In this document: in pieces, positions 1 to 11,449 of the stretch
How the letters are laid out: each line of letters starts with the position of its first letter
Position numbering within the stretch: position 1 is the stretch's first letter
NCBI GenBank assembly: GCA_001414485.1
Contig: LLEY01000028.1
Coordinates: 248,001-312,000 of the forward strand
DNA from: Calycina herbarum
Taxonomy: Eukaryota > Ascomycota > Leotiomycetes > Helotiales > Pezizellaceae
DNA: 64,000 nucleotides
Direction of reading: 5' to 3'
Position numbers and translations under genes: made by a program
Notes under the pieces: model-generated
Databases searched by the model: none
What the model was told of the DNA's origin: nothing
What the model saw: the letters and a program-made list of their open reading frames with translations, nothing else

Positions 1-1446
1 ATTCCACTACTGCACCTGTATGGTGCTTTTTTATCTCCACGTTCTTAGATGGGCATGATATTGCAGCGGAGCGTTGCGGAGAAAGAAGCCTTGGAAAAGA
101 AAGATCCGGGGTAATTTGAGTAACAGCACTACATTTTTTTCATCTCTCGTGCACCCCGCGCAGGATTGCCACAACTTAAAAATTAATGAAGTATTTCGTA
201 TCATGATGGCTAGTATATGGATTCTGGACGCCTGACAGTGGTCGAGGAAACGAAGGATCCTTCTCTGCGAAAGTGTTCGCCATGGGGAGGGTGCTCGTCA
301 TCCAGCCAGGTTCGTGATTGGGTCGCAAGCACAATGGGAAGATCGGACCGTTTACTTCATACTCCATCGAGAGCTGTGGCGCGGGGGGACAACCTGGACA
401 ATGCAATTGCTCCAGAGCCCCAGAGTCGAGGAGATTTTCAGGTTTCTTTTTCTTTCGGATGGATGACATGCACGACACAGGTGTTGCGGCCTGCCTGCCC
501 CAGCCAGCCAACCCAACCAGCCCAGGCAGAGGCGGCAGAGCTGATGTTGAGCAACAGCGCTGTGGTTGCAATTGTGACACTCATCATCCTCCGGAGACGA
601 GGAAGCAATTAAGAAGAAGGATCAATGGAGTTCTTATAACAACGAAGATTGAGATCAAGATTACGGAGGACACTCCTCGCAAAAGGGCTGCCAATGCTAT
701 GATTGGCGCAAGAATTGTCCAAGTCGACGACTGGCACTTGTTTTTCGACTCGACGTGACTTTCCCCGAAGATGGGGGTGAAGAACTGAGTGGCGCACTGC
801 ACCGCGGACTAACATGTAACACCATCACAAGCTTGCCTGTAAGGCTACATGTCACTCTCTTTGGCAATCGATATTTGCTTGCTTGAGTGGGCGGCGAATA
901 TCAAAATGAATTGGACCAACAGATTCCAGGAGCCCAGGACATTTCGAGTCCAGGATGACAGGTTATATCTCCGTTGGCGTATCAGGTACGGGGTACGGAG
1001 TCGTTGACCGTTGCATTTGGGGGGATTGCCGGTGGCCCGATGTGACAGATGCCAGGCATTGCTAGTGCGGAAGATGGATTTCCTGGGGGAGGGGAGGGGC
1101 TCGAAGTTCGCGGGGGGGAAGGGTTCGGCTCGGTTAGAGAGAAGAGAGGCTATGCTGTCAAAATCGAAGAGGCCTGTGGGTTTGGCTGCTCAGTGATGGC
1201 GAAGAGCGGCTCTGAAGCGACACAGACCTGGAAGTCAGCACAACACACATAACGGAACAAGCTAAGCAAGTTCTGACTTGGGAAAGCAAATCACAAGCTT
1301 ATCGACTTCCACACCAACAAGGGCCACTCTCGATACTGCCCGAGAGAGCCTAGCCGATCCGATCAGGACAACCCCTAATCCCTAGAGAACTTCCTAAAAG
1401 GGGCTAGGTGGACGCTTTTCTCCCCCCCTCACCTCACTGTCCACAT

Positions 1447-1492
1447 TCACACTCACGCTCACACTCACACTCACATCCACCCACCACCACAC
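1447..1492. repeat. ACTCAC/CACCAC-type microsatellite
   Basis: The plus strand reads as imperfect six-base ACTCAC/CTCACA units followed by CCACCACCAC. It lies in the xlnR upstream region and is non-coding as far as can be seen. Confidence 0.7.
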
Positions 1493-2000
1493 CTGGGAGG
1501 CACCGGCAGCGAGCCTCCCGCCATTGAAGCAAGTCTGCGATGCATCTTGACCGGCGCATCCACTGCCACTGCCACTCACTGCCATCCTCAACCCCCAGGG
1601 TCGGAAAACAAGTGAGTGATTGGACGGTAGGTGTCCATCGAGATGAAAGTCGATACTCATAACAGTCCCATCACCGAAGAGAATGTTGCACAAGTGCAAT
1701 GTAGTGGAGGTCGAGGAGTCTGTCAGCAAAACAACACTTTTGATATACACCACACGGGAGCTCCCACGACTCTCCCAGCCCTCACCATAGCCAACGAGCG
1801 AGAAGGACGAGCAATCCCATCATATCAAAGTCCTGGTCGGTTTGGCGCTGCCCGAACCCCCTCCAACAGGCGAAAAGCGTGCTCTTCTCTCATTCATCCA
1901 TTCATCCTGGCGCGCGCAGTCGACCATCTAACGCGCTGTGCTGCCGGGGTCGGTAGAGTTACCAATGCAAGCAAGTAGGAAGAAGTGAGATCTTTGCTGG

Positions 2001-2030
2001 CTTCTGCTTCTGCTTCTGCTTCTGCTCCTG
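2001..2030. repeat. (CTTCTG)n microsatellite
   Basis: Four near-perfect CTTCTG units are followed by CTCCTG, in the xlnR upstream region. Confidence 0.75.
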
Positions 2031-2856
2031 CCTCGATGCCGATGCCTACCTGGACTGATACTGGTTCAGACTGGAACTGTCTCCTAATCCGGAAATAGTA
2101 CGGCCGAGGAATATCTTCTCGGAGGCAACCCGCCGCGGACTCGCTGTCTGCGAAATCTCTCTCAGTCCACTCCACTTGACCCTCGCTCACCCACCAGCTC
2201 GCCAAACTCCAGTCACCAGCGCTTCCTCGCTACATCCCTCCCCTCCCCCCTCCCCTCGTCTCCATGGATCGTTCCCCAACCTAGTCATTTTGTCAACCCA
2301 ACTCTTCGCCAAGGATGAGGAAATGGCCCTAAATCGCCATACCGAGAGTACCCACGTCCTTGTCCAATTGCCAACCCAGTGCCCACCTCCACCAGCGAGC
2401 ATGCCAGACGATGTTATTAAGTTACCAAACCACGCTGGGCAGTTAGCTCACCCCCCTGGTTCTCTCCTCTCCACACTTGAGTGCAATAAACACCAGAGCA
2501 TGCCCTCCTTTTTCCTCGTCAATGCAGATGCCATATTGCAAACCCCGCCATTTGAATTGATTGCCTTGTCACCTGTGGCCCCGTCCTCAATTCCGACCTT
2601 TTGCTGCTCTCCACACTTTGCCTCTCACAAAGGGTCCTGCTGATGATCAAGGAGACAAGGAGCTATCAGCAAGGGCAAGAGCATTACCCCGGACTTCGTG
2701 GAGCAGATCTTTTATAGATGCTCCGACGGCACGTCTTTTCACAAGGCTAGCTAAGACTCGACTCATTCGCACTTCTTTAATAACACCACCTCCCCCCACC
2801 TCTCGCTGGTCATCCAACTTCAACAAAGAAATATTGTATCAGACAAGACATTCAAT

Positions 2857-5849
2857 ATGCTTTCTAACCCTCTCCACCGTTTCTCGGCCTACAACGCTTT
2901 GCCGTCGAGCGGCATGATGTCCAATGGCCATGTTCCTTCCAGTCACATGCATTCCGGCTTAGACACTCTTGCACACAGTTCGCAATACGCACTCCAGCAA
3001 CTTCAACAGCACGTCGACGTTCACCAAAATCCAGTACACCGAGGTCACAATTCCAAGCACCGTCAACATCCTTATGGACCGGGTCCCACCAATGGCAGGT
3101 CAAATGGCAATGGTGCCTCGGGGCCGATTAGAAGGAGAATCAGCCGAGCTTGCGATCAGTGCAATCAGCTTCGAACAAAATGCGATGGGCAAGCACCGTG
3201 CGCTCACTGCGTTGGCAAGTTTTCCCATTTTCCACGAAAACTTTGTAAATGGCTGCTAACATATTGCAGAATTTGGATTGGGTTGTGAATACATTCGGGA
3301 ACGAAAGAAGAGAGGAAAGGCATCCCGCAAAGACCTCGCACAACAAGCTGCAGCAGCCGCCGCCAATGGACAAAAGTCACCTACCGGACAATCGTCTGAT
3401 GAGCGATCACCAACAGAATCTCGGAATGAGAGCGGCGGCTCTGCCACCAATGAGAGCAACAACGAATTCAAGAGACCACAAACACAAAGATCCCTCAGTC
3501 TCAACACCACTGGTCTTGACAACGGAACTGCGCGAGAAACTCTCAAGGGAAGGCTGCGTGCTGGTAGTCTCGAGAGCCTCGCAGAAATTCCAAATGGACA
3601 TCAGCCTCACATGTCAAGTCGCGCAGAAGCGGATCAAATCGAAAGCCCCGCGTCCCTGAATATGAGCGGCTATTCTAGCATGCGTGGATACCACTCTGGT
3701 GGACTCAATCCCCACATGATGAATGGCAATGGTGGCCATCAGAATTTCAGTGCCGGCCAAGGTTCTTTACCCGGTTATACAGATCTCCCCTATGCCATTC
3801 AAGCCCAAAGCCCGACCCATTATCCGGGAAATACTCCGGGCCCCTTTCGTTTAGGCGATAGCCCTCTGCCCGGGTTCCCTATGGGGTCAGATGCGGCATC
3901 ACCAGGAGGTTGGATGTCTCTGCCATCTCCTTCTACACAATATCAGCAACACGTGACGCAAAACTACAGCACTACCCTCCGCTACCCCGTCCTGGAACCC
4001 CTCATCCCACATCTGGGGAACATCATCCCTTTATCCCTGGCCTGTGATCTCCTAGACCTGTACTTTGCAAGCTCATCATCGGCTTTGATGCACCCCACGT
4101 CCCCATACGTTCTCGGTTATGTCTTCCGAAAACACTCTATTCTTCACCCCACCAAACCCAGACAATGTACCCCAGCTTTGCTAGCAAGCATGTTGTGGGT
4201 TGTGGCACAAACTAGTGATGCTGCTTTCCTGACGGCCCCTCCCTCATCACGTGGGCGTATCTGCCAACGACTACTCGAGCTCACAGTTGGCCTACTCAAG
4301 CCATTGATCCACGGTCCATCTACTGGAGACTCTTCGCCAAACTTCTCCAACACTGTTGTCAATGGTGTTGCTTTGGGTGGTCTGGGTGTGGCAATGCCAG
4401 GCTCTGTTGAGTCTCATGGGTTGAATGGAGATACTAGTGCCTTTGGTGCCGCTGGTACATTGGATGATGTAGTGACCTATATCCACCTTGCAACTGTCGT
4501 ATCAGCAAGCGAATACAAGGGTGCCAGCTTGAGGTGGTGGAACGCTGCTTGGTCTTTAGCCCGAGAGTTGAAACTCGGTAGAGAACTACCCACAAACCCA
4601 GAAGCTTCCTCGCAACATGGAGGCGAGGGTGCTGAAGATATTGACGCAGATGGAGAAGCAGATGAGCACACCCCAAATACCGCGGGAATGGTGACTGAGG
4701 AGGAACGCGAGGAAAGGAGAAGGATATGGTGGCTGGTATACACAGTGGACAGGCACCTAGCACTCTGTTACAACAGACCTCTCTTCCTGTTGGATATTGA
4801 GTGCGACGGCCTTCTCCAGCCAATGGACGACACGTTGTGGCAGGCTGGAGAATTCTACACTGGTGATTCAAGCATTCATATTACTTCCCCGAGTGGTACA
4901 CCACGGATTAGAAGGAGAGGACCTAACTTTGAGTGTACGGGACATAGCATATTCGGATATTTCCTACCCCTCATGACGATCCTCGGAGAGATCGTCGATC
5001 TCTATCACGCCAAAAACCACCCACGATTCGGTGTCGGCTTTCGATCCGCCCAGGAATGGGACGACTACGCCAGCGAAATTGCTCGACAACTAGACGCCTA
5101 CGGTCAAAGTCTCAAAGATTTTGAAACTCGCCATCTCGGTCCTCAATCAGAGGAGCAGACTGAAAACACGAACATGGAAGGTATCTCGACGACGATGAAA
5201 TCTGATCATAACGATGTCGGGACTCCTTCCGTTCACTCAGTTCACACCGCTTCCTCGGCTCATGTTTCTGAAGCCGAAATCCAAACTCGTATTGTAGTTG
5301 CTTACGGAACACATGTTATGCATGTACTTCACATTCTTCTTACAGGAAAATGGGATCCAATATCCCTTCTTGACGATAACGACCTCTGGATCTCCTCGCA
5401 AAGCTTCATCAATGCCACTGGTCATGCAGTGAGTGCTGCGGAAGCAATCAACAACATACTCGAGTATGATCCAGGTCTTGAATTCATGCCTTTCTTCTTT
5501 GGCGTGTATCTCTTACAGGGAAGCTTTCTACTTTTGTTGATTGCCGACAAGCTACAAGTAAGTTTTGTTTTCCCTTTTTTTCCCCGCTTGTAACGAATAC
5601 TGATTTCCATAATAGGTAGAAGCATCTCCCAGCGTCGTCAAGGCCTGTGAAACGATAGTACGTGCTCACGAAGCTTGCGTCGTTACTCTGAATACAGAAT
5701 ATCAACGTAATTTCCGTAAAGTCATGCGTTCTGCACTTGCTCAAGTTCGAGGACGTGTTCCAGAGGACTTCGGTGAACAACAATTGAGGAGGCGAGAAGT
5801 CCTTGCTCTGTATCGATGGACGGGCGATGGAACTGGTTTGGCTCTTTGA
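2857..5849 (+). CDS. xlnR: XlnR/Xyr1-type Zn2Cys6 transcriptional activator
   Basis: Model: join(2857..3214, 3270..5557, 5616..5849), 959 aa. XlnR is the nuclear activator of xylanase, cellulase and D-xylose catabolism genes. The N-terminus is Q/H-rich. A Zn2Cys6 cluster uses C99, C102, C109, C115, C118 and C125, preceded by [11 protein letters not shown] and followed by [13 protein letters not shown], which is the XlnR signature. The middle and C-terminal parts hold the fungal-specific regulatory domain ([39 protein letters not shown]), ending in [12 protein letters not shown]. Intron 1 (55 nt) splits the zinc cluster after C118 and has a GC-AG boundary (GCAAGT...GCAG) with a TGCTAAC branch point. 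It is the only splice that restores [13 protein letters not shown]. Intron 2 (58 nt) is GT-AG, phase 0. Length matches the family. The gene is convergent with the SRPBCC gene downstream. Confidence 0.95.
3215..3269 (+). other. GC-AG intron inside the xlnR zinc cluster
   Basis: Donor G|GCAAGT, branch TGCTAAC near 3254-3260, acceptor TTGCAG. It is phase 1, between codons for C118 and F121. No GT donor nearby keeps the conserved [15 protein letters not shown] frame. GC-AG introns with an otherwise perfect GCAAGT donor are a known minor class. Confidence 0.88.
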
Positions 5850-6550
5850 GAAAGACAATCCGACAAATTTTGGGAAGGAAGAATGAAAAAATGAACAAGC
5901 TTTTGGCGTTGGTATGGGATCGACAAATATGCAAGGCGATTGGTAATGGGGGTGGGACATTTCCGCTAAACTTGCGGTTGCGGGTATTCCATTTTGATGA
6001 AATTCATGACACATAGGGAGGGGGATCACATTTTCATTCTTCTTTGGGATGATATCCGGTAGCAATGGTAGTTCAAAAATGGTGTGGATATTTTATGCGG
6101 GGCTGTATATAGTTTTTTTGTCTTCTTCTTCCCCTGGTGGGGATTGAACATACGATTTTGGGGGCGGGGATGGGATGGGGATGGGAATACCTTGATGATA
6201 ATGTTTTTTCTACTATATTATTTTTTACTGTCTATTGTTTAACTACGATCTTTGGAGGATCCGGGAAATTTACATACAATCAAAAAGGATTAAAAAATTA
6301 TGAGATGTCTGAAGATTCTGCGAAGTGATGCAGTCACGGATTGAGGAGAATCAGTTGGTCTTCAAAGAAGTACTAAAGAATGCAATCCGCTAGTGTTTCT
6401 CAATTCTACAAATGCTGTACAAGCCTATTCTATGATGCAAGTTGGCGTACTTGATGAAGAGCAGCGCTGAAATAAACCTCGAGAGCACAGAGTGCCTTTC
6501 AGTGAACTAGCCAGGTTGGGTAAAAACGGTAGTCTTTAGACAAGAGCTCA
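5850..6550. other. Convergent intergenic region
   Basis: This holds the 3' flanks of xlnR (plus) and the SRPBCC gene (minus). It is AT-rich with T-runs near 6115 and 6205. No gene is supported. Confidence 0.6.
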
Positions 6551-7336
6551 TCAAGTGGATGTTGGTTGAGGCGATTCGAAGAATCTTCTCACGTCACTAG
6601 CGTAATCTCCGAATCTGTCGATAAGTTGCTTACCCACTGTTCTTCTGACAACGGGTCCGAGGATACCTCCAAATCTAAATTCAGACGCTATGATCAGCAT
6701 CTCTCCTCGAGGAAGACAAAATTGTAGCAGAGATAGAGGAATTACTCACGTCTCCCAGCACAGGTACTCCGTGCCTCCTTGTCCATCCTCATAAAACTCC
6801 ATAACCCTCTCGCTATGCATCTGCCAATGACTGAATCCGTGACTCTTCCACGCAATTCTCCATCCCTTCTTACCTTTCCTAGCATCCTCTTTCTGATACT
6901 CACTCCTCCAAACCTCGGGTCCAATCAGACTCCCATCCTCTTCACCGCCGACAATCTCCTCCATAAACGTAACCTCAACTTCCTGCTCCCGACTCCTTTT
7001 CTTCGCTGGGTTAAGTCCATCACCTGACATGTGAACATCGAATTTGACCTTATCCCCTATTTTCAACCAGGATTCCTCTCCGGGTGCCGATTTCACCTTC
7101 TCATCACGAGATGTGATTTTTCCATGCGGGCAGAAGCTGTTCCAGCGAGGCCAACCATCTACGTCCCTTACGAGATTCATCACCGTAAGAGGATCCTGTG
7201 CAGCTATCGCCGTAGCAGCAAAGACGGTGAATGAACCACCCGGACCATGAGTTGGCACTGCAATGGGTTGAGCAGGAATGGAAGATTCAGTAGTGTTGGA
7301 ACCAGCCACAGTAGCTTCGGCGGTGGTGGAGGCCAT
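6551..7336 (-). CDS. SRPBCC (START-like) domain protein
   Basis: Model: complement(join(6551..6674, 6750..7336)), 236 aa, ATG at 7336. The sequence fits the polyketide cyclase/dehydrase-like SRPBCC superfamily: a hydrophobic-ligand fold beginning at GGSFTVFAATAIAAQDP, then VRDVDGWPRWNSFCP, a central WLKIGDKVKFDVHM strand, and a C-terminal SHGFSHWQMHSERVMEF...TEYLCWETFGG. The 75-nt GT-AG intron is phase 2 and rejoins WET to FGGILGPVV, as expected for the helix that closes this fold. There is no signal peptide or membrane segment, so the protein is probably cytosolic. The ligand and reaction cannot be inferred. It lies tail-to-tail with xlnR, and functional linkage is not evident. Confidence 0.85.
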
Positions 7337-10300
7337 TGTTTGAAGTTAGGTAGGTCCGTAATCTCGTGTGCGTGTATGGTGTTGTCAATATCAGCCTCGA
7401 ATATCGATACCGTGGTGTCACACCTCGTCTGTACCGGTGCAGTGAAAATCCGGGGTATTCAAGGGTGCTTGCTGTCTTCTCCGCTCGTCGTGTAACTATT
7501 CACGTCCTAGGCTAATCTTCTCGAAACTGGCCCTGGACGAGGATCCCGTCTTCTATCTCGGTACTGACGATATGATCACCCTTCCGTCTTTCAATCAAGG
7601 AATGATGAAGAATCTGGGGTAGAAGGCTCGGCGGTGTGGGGTAATGGGCCTTCGTCTCGTCTTTTTCGTTTCTTTGGTCGTCCGTGGTCCTGTAATCTCT
7701 CGCACGGGAGGGAGGTACAACTTTGGTAGTGGTGTGTACGTCGTATATTCAAGGTCTTAGATTCCAATACAAGACCCCTAGATTCACCTGTCATGTAAGG
7801 TGGCTGGCTGGTTGTCTGCGTTGTAATGTGGGGAAAGAAGGACCGTTGACCTCCAGGGTTCCTCCCAAATCTCGTTTATTAAGGTTGGCCAATTAGCATG
7901 TTTCATGCATAAACTTACTTGATAAGTTTCACAAATACACGTGATGGGTCTCTTGCCTCGCAACCCAACCTTCTATCAAAATTCCAACCTGGGTTAGGTA
8001 CCAAATGCAAGGGACTACCCGTTCATGACCACGCCCCCGTCCCCCCTCTATAAAATACTCGGGCAACGGGACGACAAGCTTCCGTCGCCAAAAATGGTGT
8101 ACGAGCACTTCGAAAATCGAAAATGTGAGGCCCCACCTTGCTTGACATAATTCTGGGTGGGGCTTTCACTCCTTTTCCAGAAGAAAAAAGAAGCTGCAAT
8201 AAAATAACTCAAAGGGACAAACTTAACTCCTTCCAGATCGCATGTAACCTGACAGAGATCCCGAGGGTTGACATCAAAACTTGACGACCTGGATTCCGCT
8301 TTGGATTTTTTCCTTTGATCCTAGCTTGTACCCGCTAGGAAGGGAGGCCCGTTGGAATTCCAAATATATTTCTCTTCTTATTTCTTCTCTGAATGGGGCT
8401 TGTTGAGGTATGCATGAAGTCATGTACTGTGGTACTTTATGATCACATTTTGTTTCCATGGGATGAAACTTGCTTTTGCGGGTTTTTTGCATTCCTCGTG
8501 GGGACTTTGTTGAGTGGTATTTTGTTAAAGAGACACCCATGAGTTCTGTTGAAGTCGGGGTTAGTTGTCTTGAGGACCCCTTGCCTTGATTGCTTGATTT
8601 TACTTTCCTTTAGTTTCTCTTTCCCACTTTCCATGAGATCTCATCGAGCTTTGGGGACTTCAAAACTGCTTGTAGTGATTGGTGTTGTTGCAAACACATT
8701 TTGGTCCGGCCATAAGGTCGAGGCCCCAGATTGGGAAGTTCAGCAACTTTCTATAAGCCATATAAACAACTTACAATCTCTTCGTTTCCAATCTCAATAG
8801 TCATTTATAGTTTTCATTTCCACAAATAAATACTTCAAAAGTCCAATCTTGTGTCTTGCATTTATTTTTCAAAGCTGGGACAGCTACCCTAACTTCACAG
8901 ACTCACTATCTCAAAACTAACCCTAAACTTCCATCATATGTGCTACCGAGTACTAATGTTCTCTCTTGTTTAAGAAAGTAAAAGTTAAAACTGCTTACTT
9001 GGTTAAGAATTGCAGACAACTCCGAACTTTCACACCCGCCTCCTGACTTTCTTTTGTCACTGGTGTGCCATAGGAAATCTCCATCCAGGAAGCCAGACGA
9101 ACCATTGTCACCAGAAGATTCTCGTACTGTTGCCTCCCCAAAGGGGTATGCCGTAAATCAGCATCTCCAAAAAAGAAAGATTCAAGTCCCAATTTTGATG
9201 TTAGCTTGTCTACCCAATTGAATTGAGGGGCTCCAGATGCTTACTGAGCATATAATAACTTCAAATAGATACTAAGAACATAATGCACATCACTTAAGAA
9301 GAAATGAACATACAAAATTTTAAGAGCAACAAAAATTTGGATATTTAGTTTAGATATCTACTTAGCACACTTAAGAGAAGGAATTTTCTCTCACCTAATT
9401 GTATGAGGGTTCAAGCCAGCATTCACTGTGCACCTGAACAATCTTTATGAAAAGTTTTTACTCCATAAGTTCTAGAACAATTAAATAATTTAAGCATAGT
9501 AACGTCGGAAAAGGAACCTTAATTATCTCAAGTCTTCTCTGAAGTACTGATCTTCTCGTATAATTTCATTAATTCGGTGACTTTACGACTAAAGATATTT
9601 GACGCTCTTCTTCTCAGGTAATTTGGTCTTGGACACAAAATATCTAGAACCACAAAAACAATATATCCCTAAATAAACATGTGAACAAACAATGGGCTAG
9701 TACTGTATTAGATATCTATGCTGGAATCTTAAAGACTTCATCCCAACATCCACCAAGAGTGAAAGCTGTTTAAGGCCCTTGCCTAAGCGAGGCACTTAAA
9801 GAAGTCCACGCTTAAGAAAGGGGGAACAGAAATTAGTCTGTAGTAACCGACATACTTTTATGAGCAGTAGGAAAACTAGAAAATCCACACAAGGAGTCTA
9901 AATAGATAAGTACGAAGGGTGTTGGCAATTTTGTGTCTTATTTGGATACAAGTAGTCGGCTACTAGAAGTTCCAGACTATTTCCAATGTTTCTCACAGGG
10001 GAGAACCAATAAACATAAGGCACAATCAAGGAATTGGGAGCACCAGCTTGCGATTTGGAAAATCCGTTAATAGCTTTAGAGTAGAAGAGCTAAGCTATCT
10101 CCACATCTCAAGAAAGGTCACGGACATTTGAAAAACAGACGAACGTAGTTTTTGATTCTTCTAGCTCCGAAACTGGAATAGGTATAAAGTTCCACGAGAT
10201 AAGATTGCAAGAGATTGGGATTTTGGGATTTGGACTTCACATGTATGGTGACGTGGTGGTTTTAGCAAAGGGAAGCTGGGCAAGTATATTGTGGTGCTAT

Positions 10301-11449
10301 TTACTAAGTTACGCCCTTGAAATCCCGATCTCAAGCAAATCTACAGATATACTTCAATACTTCGATTTACGATTGCTTGCAAGTCTTTGTAGTCATTCAT
10401 TTGAGCTGAGTTGTGTATCTGAAAAACATAATATGGAAGTTCTTTCAGTCCTTCTCCTGAGGCACAATTGCCCCGTTAATTGAAGCCTAGGTTGTAGTGA
10501 ACGACGAGCACGGAGAGAAACGTATTCATGCGGAAGGCTCCAACACGAAAGCCATACCATCCTCAATTCTTCGGAAAGAGAGCATTGCTGGTATTTTAAT
10601 GAAGAAAAAAGAAAAGAAAAGAAAAGAAAAGAAAAGAAAAGAAAAGAAAAGAAGAGGTATGAAAACAATCTGGAAAGCAACAGGCATTCTGTATAGGCCA
10701 GACTTCTTGTTCAGCCGCTTGATGATTGTACTCCTGCGCGGGTTACCTCGAGGCAACTTGACACACACGAAAAGTGAGAAAGTGGTGGTGGACTGCGGGG
10801 ACCATACCTCCTTCCTATGCAAACCCTGGGCACCTAAGGTAGACGCCGTGGTCAAATCTGTGGAGTGGCGAGGCCCGCGTTGCTGGTCGAGTTGAGAAGG
10901 AAGGTGCAACCCCCAGCAACCCCCAGCATCGACCCGCTCCCTACGGCAACATCGCCAACGAAGGAAGGAGCGACGCAAGACCCTCTGAGCAATCAACCTT
11001 GACACAAACCCAAACGCAAAGCGGACTAGCGTTAGTATAACTCCCCCCTCTTGGGATTCTAAAATTCTAGAAACTCTCGACAGTCAGCCGACAATTTCGT
11101 CGAACCACACGGTCACCCACCGCGAGAGGCAAAGTTTTCATCTTGCGCCCATAGTCACGAGTGTAGTTAAGCCTTGTAGAAGTTGAGAAAGACATTAGCA
11201 ATGCCCTAACAATTAGAATATTTGCAGCTCGTGTACAGGTAGCATATCTGCGACGGGGCGATGCCCATTGCGATGAATACAAGAAACTCCTTCCAAATTC
11301 CCCCGAAAAGTCCACAAAAGTCCACAAAATCCCACCAACTCAGAACTCCATCGCTACATTTGTATAATGAAAGAAAGACCCAAGCTCATTATCATACCAT
11401 CTCATAACACCTATATACCACTAAAATTGCTTCTCCCAAATAGCAAGCA
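7337..11449. other. 4.1 kb gene-poor AT-rich region
   Basis: No gene can be supported. Composition is AT-rich, especially 8800-10200. A minus-strand open frame at about 8995-9240 ends in a stop and has reasonable amino-acid composition, but it lacks an ATG and any recognisable motif, so it may be a gene relic. A pentanucleotide microsatellite lies at 10611-10652. No terminal inverted repeats or transposase motifs were found by eye. Confidence 0.5.
10611..10652. repeat. (GAAAA)8 microsatellite
   Basis: Eight perfect GAAAA units run from 10611 to 10650, preceded by GAAGAAAAAA and followed by GAAGAGG. Non-coding. Confidence 0.95.

Larger units (their letters stand above)
1..2856. promoter_or_regulatory. 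Long upstream region and leader of xlnR
   Basis: No convincing gene is seen. Several open frames exist on both strands, but they are low-complexity, lack splice-consistent extensions and show no family motif. The part next to xlnR (about 2160-2856) is strongly pyrimidine-rich on the plus strand, as in fungal promoters and leaders. It carries upstream ATGs, so a long 5' UTR would contain uORFs. The stretch 1075-1115 is G-rich and includes matches to the short CreA/Cre1-type core (SYGGRG), for example CTGGGG near 1082. Such short matches are expected by chance and are only suggestive. Short tandem repeats are listed separately. Confidence 0.5.

Noticed and set aside
176..815. Overlapping ORFs on both strands near the left edge
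   Set aside because: They overlap each other, are low-complexity, have no motif and no splice-consistent extension.
9405..9425. GGTTCAAG resembling a tRNA B-box
   Set aside because: It does not complete the GGTTCRANNCC consensus, and no acceptor or anticodon stems can be formed.
7337..11449. Transposon or RIP-mutated element
   Set aside because: AT-rich, but no terminal repeats, target duplications or transposase/reverse-transcriptase motifs were visible; would need a dinucleotide-index calculation.
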